Below, piece by piece: positions 1 through 9,459 of a stretch of 64,000 nt of DNA; positions within the stretch are counted from its first letter, which is position 1, and each line of letters starts with the position of its first letter. This DNA is from Bolinopsis microptera (taxonomy: Eukaryota > Ctenophora > Tentaculata > Lobata > Bolinopsidae): assembly GCF_026151205.1 (NCBI RefSeq), contig NC_087076.1:8036902-8100901 (forward strand). Reading direction: 5' to 3'. The notes under the pieces were generated by a model. That model was not told where the DNA came from, made no database searches, and was given only the letters and a program-made list of their open reading frames with translations. Both the position numbers and the translations under genes were made by a program.

Positions 1-65
1 TGATCAGTAATGGTCAGTAATGAGTACAGAGTATTGATGTAGCCTGACATAATTTACGTCTCCAT

Positions 66-210
66 TTCAGGCGCTAGTAGCTATGGATCTGGAGTTGTTA
101 ATGTCTACCATTTCAGGCGTTAGTAGCGATGGATCTGGAGTTGTTAATGTCTACCATTTCAGGCGTTAGTAGCGATGGATCTGGAGTTGTTAATGTCTAC
201 CTGTAATAAG
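66..210 (+). repeat. 46-bp tandem triplication of a 3' splice site and exon start
   Basis: A 46-bp unit containing a pyrimidine tract, 'catttcag' and the first bases of the EDC4-like exon occurs three times, with exon-like starts at 71, 117 and 163. Copy 1 differs at a few bases; copies 2 and 3 are identical over the unit. If the incoming phase is 0, only the third acceptor leads into an open frame. The first two run into TAG or TAA because 46 is not a multiple of 3. Confidence 0.85.
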
Positions 211-639
211 ATGTCTGTAGACGATGTGTTCGGTGATGTACTCCCAGAACAACCCATCTTACTAGCATTACTTAACCAGCTCCCCTACAACTTACAACAA
301 GACCTGGAGATTAAGAGTAGTTATCTGGTGGAGACTGTCCTGGCGCTGGACCTGGCTGACCAAGTTGTGAGTAGTATAGGGGAGGGCCGCTCACACTACC
401 GCTTATCTCAATTAGTATTAATTAGACATTAATATGACTCACAATTACTGGAGTATTCTAACAAACCTTTAACTCTCCAGATTGCGAGTAACAGTGAGAC
501 AGTGTTCAGAGAACTTACCAAACTTATAGAACACATAGATTCAACTAGAAGTCAGATTACACCGCGTCAGTACAACCAGCACCTCAAACAACTCCGCTGG
601 TCCACAGAGCAAATCATCAGACAACTAGACCAGTACTGA
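163..639 (+). CDS. EDC4: EDC4-like mRNA-decapping scaffold, last two coding exons (5' partial)
   Basis: EDC4 is the P-body scaffold that couples the decapping enzyme DCP2 with DCP1 and XRN1. Two exons are seen, 163-366 (donor GTGAGT at 367) and 481-639 (acceptor ctctccag), joined in phase 0 and ending at TGA 637-639. The roughly 120 visible residues are helical. They contain the block VFGDVLPEQPILLALLNQL followed by a segment reading SSYLVETVLALD. From knowledge of the family, this resembles the far C-terminal alpha-helical domain of EDC4, where 'VFG..', 'P.LLSLIQQL' and 'LKLSYLEEAVMHLD' blocks occur in the same order and spacing. The WD40 and linker parts would lie left of the window. The acceptor of the first exon is present in three tandem copies (see separate entry). 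The identification rests on remembered family sequence, so it is good but not certain. Confidence 0.72.
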
Positions 640-730
640 GAACTGGACCAATACTGAGAACTGGACCAATACTGGACCAGTACTGAGAACTGGACCAATA
701 CTGGACCAACACTGGACTAATACTGAGAAC
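621..730 (+). repeat. Short minisatellite starting inside the EDC4 stop-codon region
   Basis: Variants of 'gaccaatactgagaactg' repeat about five times. The first copy contains the last codons and the stop of the EDC4-like gene (CTA GAC CAG TAC TGA), so the array appears to have grown from the coding end into the 3' UTR. Confidence 0.7.
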
Positions 731-863
731 TGGAACAAGCAATTTGTAATACTCACTCATTTTGTGGACATTGCCGTATATTAATCGGTTGAAAATATGT
801 TTAATTTGATAAGCAAGAAGAGAATGCTGAGTTTTATACATTATTAATCAAGTTATTTGTTAA

Positions 864-869
864 AATAAA
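864..869 (+). terminator. AATAAA polyadenylation signal, probable end of EDC4-like transcript
   Basis: A canonical AATAAA lies about 225 bp after the EDC4-like stop codon, in an AT-rich stretch. This is a plausible 3' UTR length. Confidence 0.45.
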
Positions 870-1191
870 TGTATAATTCTTATCATAATTTTTATTATTT
901 TTACCCTATCAATTGATAGTGTATTTTAAAATGAAATCATTAAAATATGTTTTCTATGTAATAACATATATAATTAACCTTCTTATTTGTTTCATTCAAT
1001 ATCAGCTGAAATCATTGATCCCTGCAATGTAGCACTGTCATGAATACCGTACCTCCGTCGGACTGCAAAATGAACGGAACATTGAATTGTTCTAATAGTT
1101 ATGAGAAGGGTGAGTGTTGTTGCTCTTTTGCCTTCAGTTTGACAACTACTGTGTTAATGGCACGCGGTATGGTGATGAGTTAGTGTGTTAT

Positions 1192-1239
1192 CACGTGTTG
1201 TGCACGTGTTACCACGTGTTACCACGTGTTGTGCACGTG
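1192..1239. promoter_or_regulatory. Cluster of five CACGTG E-boxes at helical spacing
   Basis: CACGTG occurs at 1192, 1203, 1213, 1223 and 1234, with start-to-start spacings of 11, 10, 10 and 11 bp. CACGTG is the palindromic site of bHLH(-zip) factors such as USF, MAX/MYC and MITF/TFEB. The cluster lies 760 bp upstream of the TMEM170 start codon and 550 bp after the EDC4-like stop. Confidence 0.5.
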
Positions 1240-1730
1240 CAACTTTGGTGTGATCTTGTGTTTCTTATCTCTTCTTGATACACATCATTGCGCATTTTAG
1301 ATTTTCTGGAGTGAAGCCTTTGTCACAATACCTAGGATTGACATAACTTGCAACCTAAACAGTGAATTTAGTGATTGATATAGCCTTAAGGTGGTGGACC
1401 GTGGATGGCTACAACGACGAATAGTGTAAAATGCTATTAGGAGGGATTGGTTATGAAATGTAAGAGGTCTGCAGCTGGATTACAGTGTTAACCTAGCAAT
1501 TATTAAGTAGTGTAATAAGATATTATCACAACAATGAAAATAACCCCATCATTATTTCTGATTACTTTTAATTCTAGTAGGCACAGTGATGTAATACAAC
1601 CTTATCTCTTTCTTCATTTACAACACTGATAAAGTTCGATCGAAATCTTATAAAGTTTAAGAAACTGTGAGAATGGGTTGGACAGACATCAACATTCGGT
1701 TAACTGGCGGCGGGGAAACATTCGACACTA

Positions 1731-1820
1731 CTTACGGTTTACAATCAATTACTGTAATTAGTCTTACGGTTTACAATCAATTACTGTAATTAATCTTACG
1801 GTTTACAATCAATTACTGTC
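1731..1820 (+). repeat. 32-bp tandem repeat, about 2.8 copies
   Basis: Units starting 'cttacggtttacaatcaatt' begin at 1731, 1763 and 1795, with one or two base differences. The rest of the interval 870-1990 holds AT-rich sequence with no gene that I can see. Confidence 0.8.
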
Positions 1821-2001
1821 AACTTTTAGTCTGCATTGCCTCATGATATTGCTGAACTTTCTTTGCGTTTGATACAATTTATTTATCAATTTCTATATTG
1901 TGTTAAAGTGAAGCAGCGTTATTCTTATCATTATCAAGCAGTAAATAATCAGCCTGAGGCATTTATATTCAGATGACTTCAAATGAAAATACTTTTTGAA
2001 T

Positions 2002-2478
2002 ATGAAAATGAAAGTGAAACTATATCCCGCAGATATGTGGAGAGAGATATTTGTGTGGTGTTTGGTGTCGAGTCTAGTTATTCACTTCGTGTCGGGACTA
2101 CTTGCTTGGTACAGTTTGGGAGGTCATCCCATCGCTGTCTACGCTCTTCCTTCCTTCATCATAGCTGGATTCTTTACCCCTCTCTTTGCGGGAACTATTA
2201 CAAGTAAGGCTTACTTTGTTTTATAATCCTGTTTTTTAATCCTGTTTTTTAATGTTTTTACGCCCTTCTATCTTTAGCCAATGAGTAATTTGCTTTACAA
2301 TTTAAAGATTTCCTGCTACCACCGATTATAACCCCACTTCGTTTCAGGTGCAGTTATAGTATTTGTTTATAAATCAGCGCAATTTACAATGTCATCTTTA
2401 GACGCTTTTCTGTGGGGTGTGGGACAGACAATCGTGTATACACTAGTAGCTGTTTCTAGAATTTATGTTACTCTTTGA
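2002..2478 (+). CDS. TMEM170: TMEM170 family membrane protein (two exons)
   Basis: A small multi-pass membrane protein. Human TMEM170A acts at the ER and nuclear envelope in membrane shaping. Exon 1 is 2002-2203 (donor AAGTAAGG) and exon 2 is 2348-2478 (acceptor gtttcag), joined in phase 1 to make an intact Ser codon. The product is about 110 residues. Matching family blocks are PADMWREIFVWCLVSSL, a second hydrophobic span ending GTITS, and the C-terminal helix GVGQTIVYTLVAVSRIYVTL. In order and spacing they match the family pattern of 'MW..FLWALVSSL', 'AGILTSA' and 'GTGQTFC...LRILATL'. The frame has a stop at 1984, so the start is ATG 2002 or 2008, or an unseen 5' exon adds the longer N-terminus of vertebrate proteins. 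An overlapping ORF in another frame is a shadow. Confidence 0.82.
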
Positions 2479-3167
2479 AGTTCAGTTTTTTTTCATATCA
2501 TGACGAAGTTTGTTAATCGGCTTGCATGGTTCTGATGTATTCAATTTTGAATCTTGAGAAGTATTAGATCTTTTCTTAATTAATTGATATATTTCGTTAA
2601 ATATTTTTGTCGAGAAAGTTGTTAATAGTCCGTCTTGCCTGACAGTATGTTGAAATTGGGAACCAAAATTTGCCTTAGTTAGTCAATGACAGATAATTTG
2701 TTTGATTTTTTATTTGTGTAAATGATTTTCTTTATATTATCTTATTGTATGTTACTGCTATCAGCTATAATTTGACTCCTTTTGGCGTTGTGGACCTGCC
2801 ATCGTTACTTGCAGGGTTCAGGGATAGTAGCAAATTCCCGGCAACTTAATAAAAGGGGCGTGTTTTAAATAGAGCTGCACTAAGTCCGTGTGTCCTGGAC
2901 TTGCCAGTCAAGCCTCAATACACGACTTGAAAGACGCTACATTCGATTATCGGTTACGGCGGGCGCTGTTGCCGAACACCAATATGCTTAGTAGTATGTA
3001 GTAACTCACACTTCTAATGCGCGTCTTAACCGCGCGCACACCGCGCTATCATCTGACTCGTGTCTGCAGTTGATCTACTATACTCATTTGATTTTACATT
3101 TATTATATAACTTGTTTGAATGAAACAAAATAAATCTTAAAAGTTATTATAATAATACCTCAGCAGG
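2479..3167. other. Intergenic region, probable NOL6 promoter
   Basis: No coding signal is seen. It is AT-rich except for 2930-3060, which has CG-rich patches (for example 'ggcgggcgctgttgccg' and 'ccgcgcgcacaccgcgc'). These are unusual for the window and fit a CpG-containing promoter for the NOL6 gene that follows. Confidence 0.4.
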
Positions 3168-6100
3168 ATGCAACCAAAGAAGAAAAAACAGAAGGTTGAC
3201 GAGAATGTTCTTCTCGGCTACACCACTGACAATTTCATCAGGAGTCAACTTGAAGAACTGTATTCTGGATTGAAGCAGTCCACAAACCCAGTCTCTAACC
3301 AGATCAAAGACTTGTTGTTGAACTTAAAACCAACCAAGAAGAAGACAATCGAAGAAGCCGTCATCGCCTTGAAAAATAAGAAATCTGTCTGGCCCCTACC
3401 ATCAGATCTCACTATTCCAAATGGTACATTTAAATTCTTCCCAGCAAAAGAAGTAGTTGATGTTGGTGGAGTTAGGACATCGACTCATTTGAAAGCATCA
3501 AAATCATCCGACTTACTGCTTCTGCTCTCAGAAAAATTTTGCGAACCAAAAGATTATTTGAACGGAAGATATATCGTCAAAAGAACTTTGTTCCTGATGC
3601 ACTTGATCCCAAAACTCCGGAGTTGCGATTTTGTGTCAAATATAAGGTTCAAATATTTTGAAAGGGACGTGCTCAAACCAGTCCTTCACGTTCAATGTAA
3701 AACAGGTGATTCGTTCAATCTCATACCTTCTGGCTGCACCTTCAAGTTATCTTTACTTAATTTTGACAGAAATGCCGTCAGACCTGATAAAGTGTACGAT
3801 GGTGAAGAGGAATGTTCAGAGATCAGCACTCCGTATTACAACAACTCCATTCTCACTGACATTCATTCCCCTCAATACGTAAGTTTTATGTCAGTCATTG
3901 AAGATTCAGAAAACTTCAAACAGGCATTGACCATTCTCAAGTTCTGGCGTGCAAGAAAAGGTGTCAAAATGTCCGGACATATATTAACAACATTGTTCCT
4001 ACATCTATACGAGTCAGGATCTATTGCTACAGAAATGGACGTCCTAACAATCTGCAGACAAGTTTGGTCCTTTTTATCAACCATCCTCGTTCCCGCATTC
4101 TCTACAGGGATCATTGTTGGAGACAGCACAAAGACCATGGGTTACCCAGGCTTATATATAGATACTCTTGCTAACGTGTGCTACAACACAGACCTGGTAG
4201 CCTTGAAGGAGTTATCTCGACACAGCGGGGTGATGTTGGAAATGTTGGAGTCGAGGGAGTACAATACTCTCGTATCTGTCATGACTGAGAGAGTTTCCTC
4301 TCTTTATGATATCTACGATGTTGTTTACAAAGTCGAGATCCCAGAAGCACCTCTACCAGAAAGTTCTTTACAATATTGTGGGGTGCAATTCCGAGGTTTT
4401 ATAGACCATGTCAGGTTCATCCTCCTGAAATCTTATGGAGACAGAGTGAAGGAAATCAAGATAGAGTACATTTTAAGTGAACCCTGGTCAAGGAAATCTC
4501 CTCCAGGTCTCCCTAGCTCCGTAATGATTGCTCTCACCATCGACAAAGATAACTGGACAAGACTCGTCGACAGAGGCCCCTCAGCAGATACCGTCCAATC
4601 TAAAACGTTCAAAGAGTTTTGGGGGGAAAAGAGTGCTATAAGGAGGTTCCAGGATGGTTCCATTGTTCAAGCAGTAGTGTGGGACGGTAAAACTGCGCAG
4701 GCACGTCGCAGTATTCTCACCCAAATCACAGAGCATGTGTTGGGACGTCACGCCGGGATCGCACCGGACAAGGTACAAGAGCTCAAGTTGGAGAGCCAGG
4801 AAATAGTGGGCAGAACCTACTACGAGGGAGATGGTGAGGAGCAGGCACAGAAAATCATCAAAACTTTCTCCGAGCTGAGTAAGATCTTGAGAAAGTGCTC
4901 CAAGATACCACTTACTATAAACTCAGTGTTAGCCGTATCTCCAGTGCTCAGAAACACTGATCTGTTCCCTCAAGCCGAGTATCAAGTAAGCCGCTCAAAG
5001 AAGCAAGCTGCTCTCAATACAAGTGAAGCAGTTCCCCCTTTCGTACAAGCTCACGAGATGGTGTGCCACTTTGAGTTGAGTGGCAAGTGGCCAGAGGATG
5101 TCCAGGGAATCCTCCGATTGAAGGCTGCCTTTTACCTGGCCCTCAAAGAGGAGCTAGAAAGCATGCATATAACTGCTAAAGTAAACATTAACTTCCTCGA
5201 CATTGCCCGGAACGGGTTTGTGTTCAGGTTGAGATTTCATGTCCCGAAAGAAGAGAAACTAAGAGCGGGCAACATTTCCTTCTGGGTGCCTTGTTCTGGT
5301 GCAGAGCTGAAAGTGCAAACAGTCATCCTACCTTATGTGTCATCTCACCTCAGTAGTTTGAGTCTCCAGCACTCTGCCTACCCTCTAACAGTTAGATTCC
5401 TAAAACACTGGGTCTCAATTCACTGCCTCTCAAACTACATTCCTGACATATTCTGTGAACTAATAGTGGCCCACATATTCCTCAGTGCTACAGCTCACTC
5501 CACCCCCCAAACCGCTACAGCTGGGTTCCTTAGAGTTCTCTCCTTCCTCTCTTCATTCGACTGGAACCTGTACCCGCTTCTCATCAACTTCAACCATGAG
5601 CTCATATCTGAAACTTTAGAGTTGTACACGAACTTCATGAACACACGAAGTTCTTACCCTGACGCCTGTATAGCGTGCCCTCAAAACGAACTGTCTGATC
5701 TGACCCGAGATTCTCCAACAAAATCCTCTCTCAACATCCTTAAACGGCTGGCAGAGAAATCCCTCTCCAATACCAACTCCCTAGATTCTGTTTTCAAACC
5801 GAACACCACATCCTACAACGTCATCATCCACTTGAAACGCAGCCAAACAGGGAGGTTCCCAACAGACAACCCTTCACAACACCACGCGAAGAGCTCTCAC
5901 TTCCCAGTGGTGGAGTACGAACCAGCGCGGCTGTACGTGGAGGAGCTGAGCCGCGCATACGGCCAGCTGTGTCTCTTCCTGTACAACAGATACGCCCCCA
6001 GTGTGGTGGGTGTTGTGATGAAGCGAGCTGGGAACGGTGAGGTGAAGTTCACTGTTAATGGCTCTATGGCAAAAGTAAGAACTGAGGGAGGTATGGTGAA

Positions 6101-6188
6101 GAATAATCTGGATGCTATGTTGTCAGACTTTGATCTGATGGGGAAGGGTTTGGTTCAGAACATTGAAGTACTTGATCTTGAAATTTGA
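3168..6188 (+). CDS. NOL6: NOL6 / Nrap / Utp22, nucleolar SSU processome protein
   Basis: NOL6 (yeast Utp22) is a scaffold of the UtpC module of the nucleolar SSU processome, needed for processing of 18S pre-rRNA and tRNA. One uninterrupted frame of 1006 residues is seen, a little shorter than the ~1146 of human. It starts with a basic nuclear signal (KKKKQK at residues 4-9). The family consists of repeated nucleotidyltransferase-like and all-alpha domains. Visible matches include the N-terminal block DYLNGRYIVKRTLFLMHL, the region ESREYNTLVSVM near the middle, and the C-terminal VVEYEPARLYVEELSRAYGQ followed by LFLYNRYAPSVVGVV, which parallels the vertebrate 'YDPVQ..V.EL..AYG.LALFFYD...VIGV'. 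The start codon follows 'ctcagcagg', so a 5' UTR intron is possible. It lies 302 bp upstream of METTL5 on the same strand. The absence of introns in a 3 kb coding region is notable beside its intron-bearing neighbours. Confidence 0.94.
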   Translation: MQPKKKKQKVDENVLLGYTTDNFIRSQLEELYSGLKQSTNPVSNQIKDLLLNLKPTKKKTIEEAVIALKNKKSVWPLPSDLTIPNGTFKFFPAKEVVDVGGVRTSTHLKASKSSDLLLLLSEKFCEPKDYLNGRYIVKRTLFLMHLIPKLRSCDFVSNIRFKYFERDVLKPVLHVQCKTGDSFNLIPSGCTFKLSLLNFDRNAVRPDKVYDGEEECSEISTPYYNNSILTDIHSPQYVSFMSVIEDSENFKQALTILKFWRARKGVKMSGHILTTLFLHLYESGSIATEMDVLTICRQVWSFLSTILVPAFSTGIIVGDSTKTMGYPGLYIDTLANVCYNTDLVALKELSRHSGVMLEMLESREYNTLVSVMTERVSSLYDIYDVVYKVEIPEAPLPESSLQYCGVQFRGFIDHVRFILLKSYGDRVKEIKIEYILSEPWSRKSPPGLPSSVMIALTIDKDNWTRLVDRGPSADTVQSKTFKEFWGEKSAIRRFQDGSIVQAVVWDGKTAQARRSILTQITEHVLGRHAGIAPDKVQELKLESQEIVGRTYYEGDGEEQAQKIIKTFSELSKILRKCSKIPLTINSVLAVSPVLRNTDLFPQAEYQVSRSKKQAALNTSEAVPPFVQAHEMVCHFELSGKWPEDVQGILRLKAAFYLALKEELESMHITAKVNINFLDIARNGFVFRLRFHVPKEEKLRAGNISFWVPCSGAELKVQTVILPYVSSHLSSLSLQHSAYPLTVRFLKHWVSIHCLSNYIPDIFCELIVAHIFLSATAHSTPQTATAGFLRVLSFLSSFDWNLYPLLINFNHELISETLELYTNFMNTRSSYPDACIACPQNELSDLTRDSPTKSSLNILKRLAEKSLSNTNSLDSVFKPNTTSYNVIIHLKRSQTGRFPTDNPSQHHAKSSHFPVVEYEPARLYVEELSRAYGQLCLFLYNRYAPSVVGVVMKRAGNGEVKFTVNGSMAKVRTEGGMVKNNLDAMLSDFDLMGKGLVQNIEVLDLEI

Positions 6189-6397
6189 GAATGAGTAGAT
6201 ATGTTTTGCGGGATATTTAATTACACCCTAAAAGAGCAGAGTGTTTGTTATCGTGACAGTGCTGTAATTTCTTTTAACTTCTAACTTATTATTTTATCAG
6301 TTTTATATACGTCGTCTAACTCGCTTCTATTTACAAATTAGTAGTACATGTGAAATGACAAACTCTACTTACAAGAGAGTTACAAGAGTTACTTGAT

Positions 6398-6423
6398 CAC
6401 GTGACACATTGCCTGATCACGTG
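6398..6423. promoter_or_regulatory. Paired TGATCACGTGAC sites upstream of METTL5
   Basis: The 12-mer TGATCACGTGAC appears twice, 20 bp apart, about 70-95 bp before the METTL5 ATG. The core TCACGTGA is the extended palindrome preferred by MITF/TFE and USF factors, and the spacing puts both on the same helical face. It is a likely proximal promoter element. Confidence 0.5.
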
Positions 6424-6490
6424 ACTCCCCTAAACACTGCTTGTAACACCTAACACTACCTGTAACACCTTCTACCATATAACAGGTGCA

Positions 6491-7003
6491 ATGAAAAGGA
6501 AGCAACTAGAGAGTTACCTGCAGGATGTTGCCCAGTTCTCCCACCCCAAGTTGGAGTTGGAACAGTACCCCACAGACCCACATCTAGCTGCAAGTGTCCT
6601 GTACACTGCTCAGACCAGCTTCGGGGATATCGAGGACAAGGCTGTGTTAGATATGGGGGCTGGGTGCGGTATTCTCAGTATTGGTGGGTGAGTTATTTAG
6701 TGTTCCTGAATTCCTTGCCTGAAAACAGCTTGTTTTCATCTTCACGTTATCATTATAAATCTGTGATGATCATCAGTAATATGACTGATCAGTATAAATG
6801 TGGCTGATTAGTAGTTTTCCGACCCGGGAACTACACGGAATATGATACCCTCTCTTTCCAGGAAGTGTAATGTTGGGAGCAGGAAGTGTGACGTCATTAG
6901 AGCTGGACTCCGATGCTATCCAGGATTTACAGGATAATATCACTGAGTTTGAGATAGATAACATTGATATTATCCAGTGTGATGTTACCACCGACCTTGT
7001 CAG
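6491..7003 (+). CDS. METTL5: METTL5, 18S rRNA m6A methyltransferase, first two exons (3' part not found)
   Basis: METTL5, with TRMT112, methylates one adenosine (human A1832) in 18S rRNA. Exon 1 is 6491-6683 and exon 2 is 6862-7003. They join in phase 1 as ...ILSIG-SVMLGAG. Visible features are LELEQYPTDPHLAASVLYTA, SAM-binding motif I VLDMGAGCGILSIG, the acidic SAM-contact region SLELDSDA, and IDIIQCDV, all matching human METTL5 in order. The donor after exon 2 is CAG|GTTTGT. The next exon should carry the catalytic NPPF motif and the C-terminal half, about 90 residues. I could not find it in the following 7 kb, which is filled with transposon debris and then the satellite array. Either the remaining exons lie beyond, the gene is broken here, or short exons escaped me. 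Confidence 0.88.
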
Positions 7004-8049
7004 GTTTGTCTTTTTTGTTGGTAATCATTTGACTCGGACAAACGCAGTCTCTTTTTAAAAAGTTGGAGAGTTGTTATTGTAATAGGACACAACCCCATTA
7101 AAAGATAAAAGACGAAAAAGCAGAGATAATGACAAAAAATCAACCAAGAAACTAATTAAAGTAAAGAAACAAAAAAAACCAATACCCCTAAAAATAGTCC
7201 TCGGTAAAAACAAGGTTATAATAAGTGCAAAGAAGCGACAATAGAGTACATCGTTGAACTGACGAAATTAGATACTATCTAGAATATATTGGAATTATCG
7301 AGTTTATGACACGGTTTGTTCCCTGATCAAACATTTTTTTTGAACATTTATGTTCCGGTTAAAGTCCACTCAATTTTTCGGAGATAATAGAATTTATTGA
7401 CCTAACAAACCTAAACCTGAATCCATGCAGGAAACATTCAACAGAAATTTAAGTCGAGGAATTAATTCATCAACCTTATTATTCTATCTTAATTGGTATT
7501 TAGTATTCTTAAAATTCCCATTGCGTTAGCTACTGTAACTGCTATATTGATTCAAGTGAAATTGGATTTTACTACACTTGTAATTGTTAAAAATTGGTGA
7601 CGATAATCCATCTGCTTGTGTGACATAAAAACACTGTCATGATATTTTTGTCATGCAGTTTAAAACGGGTAAAACTGCAGCAGTTTAACGGTTTTAAATG
7701 AAAATGGCTTTGAGTGGTGTCTCAATTTATTTTTGTTCCGAGAGTGATAGTTTCCCATATATTACTCTCTGGAGAAAATGAAGTGCATTCAGATAGTCTC
7801 GTGAAGTTCCGAAAGAATAGGAAGTTAGACTATCATACTTCAATCATCTGCTTTTTTAAAAATGAGCGAGATATTAAAATACCATCTGCATTACAACATC
7901 AAGACATTAGGCTTTAAAAATTAGCTCCAAAACAAGTGGCTTTTCATGGCGCACAGTGCACATTAAGCTTACAGGTAGCACTAGCATAATCAAGATGCTA
8001 AATTCAGTTCCGACCATTGTCCATCGGTTTGAGTACGCGAACAGTCCGG
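7004..8049. other. Non-coding AT-rich stretch after METTL5 exon 2
   Basis: Homopolymer-rich AT DNA with no convincing exon, repeat or RNA gene. I looked specifically for an NPPF-encoding METTL5 exon and saw none. Confidence 0.35.
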
Positions 8050-9459
8050 CTGCTTCTCTTCATCGGATTCTGCTAAAATCAAGCAAAACGCCTGAACATT
8101 CATATGAAAAGGTCCTGAAATCAATGATATTGTTCCTTATGAGGGAGCTGAGGAAAAACACAAAACAAGCCTTACAAACCTATGTTGATGACCTGTCCTT
8201 GCAGTTTTTGCACAATGTGTAATACACTTGGTGATGTAAATGGTGGATGTCTTCTTCCTGGGGGTAGGAACCACTCTTCCAAGAAGTTCGTTCATCACCT
8301 CCATTGAGTGTACCGATAGCTCCATATTAACTAAACAACTGTAAATATTCCGTCAGTTGAAATGCTCTGGGACAGGTGAAGGAGAACCTCCACGCAATAT
8401 TACAGTTATTCTCAACTACAAGGGCAGTTTAGAGGGAGATAGACCTATGTGGGATCATTTCATCTTAGGATTCTTGTTAATCTCTTCTCTGATGAAATTC
8501 TGTTGCAGCTGTGGAATGTGAACTTTTAGAGCTTTCCCGATCAACTTTTCTATCTCCAACTCAGTAGTGTTGTTGCTGGGACAAAAGAGGTTTCCCATTC
8601 CGCATGTATACTCACAGCCGTTAGTGATTCAACCACAGCATGTTTCATTAGAGTCCTCATGTAATGAGGTGGTGGGCGAACAAATGCAGGTTCAAAGGTG
8701 GGACAAGGATGGTGCATGCGAACCTGATACTAAACTTGAAACAACATCTTTTAGGCTCAGTGGCACGCTTATCTCACTCTCACTATCCCATAATAAATGG
8801 CTGATTTTCCTGAATGTTAATCTAGCGTTACATTTTCCTGTTCAGTGAGAGTGAATCGGAAGTGCCTAAAATCTGGTTTGGGTTTTGTACATCTTGGAGC
8901 AGCTAAGATAATCGATTTGGATTCCTTATAAAAATACCCTGGCAGAGGGCGAAGTAATAAGACTGATGAAAAATATACTTCAGTAGAAACTTTTGTAGTG
9001 GAGTTTATTATTGGCCGCTTGGACTCAACTGTGAAACAAAGGCGCAAATGGATTAACGCTAAAAGATACAGATCAGATAACATTTCAAGAGAAATACAAT
9101 GCATCAATTCTCTCAGCTAGGACGCTCAAGCAAATCTTTGTTCTGTTAAAAGTGTAATTACAGCCCTCCTACCCTTTGAAATGTTCAGATCTGTTGAAGT
9201 CCTTGTGAAATGAGAGAGCGATGGCATCAAGGTTGCTACAGAGGGACGTCTCACCACTGATGAATGTGTAGGATTTGATCCACTCCTTGTTTTGATAATG
9301 CCCATCACCTGAAATAAAGTAATTTTTCATTGATGTGCAACTACTTGGAAATGTAACAAGGGCAAAAATAGCTCCTAGTAAACCATCTATCAAAGATCCA
9401 AAACCATGCCACACATCATCCAAAAAATTTATTACGCGCATTACAACTGACAATGCCAT
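8050..9459 (-). pseudogene. Decayed intronless coding remnant, family not recognised
   Basis: Several partly overlapping minus-strand reading frames follow each other. From the right edge these are 9459-9169 (with an N-terminal hydrophobic segment around LIDGLLGAIFALVTF), 9107-8817, a stretch near 8560-8470 reading ELEIEKLIGKALKVHIPQLQ, and 8325-8137. None is complete and the frame changes several times, as in an old broken gene or an element ORF. There is also a plus-strand frame at 7956-8222, which I regard as a shadow. No domain was recognised. The pieces need not all belong to one gene. Confidence 0.25.

Noticed and set aside
1-162. Upstream EDC4 exon at the left edge
   Set aside because: No open frame with a donor is visible before the first acceptor copy. 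This is intron sequence.
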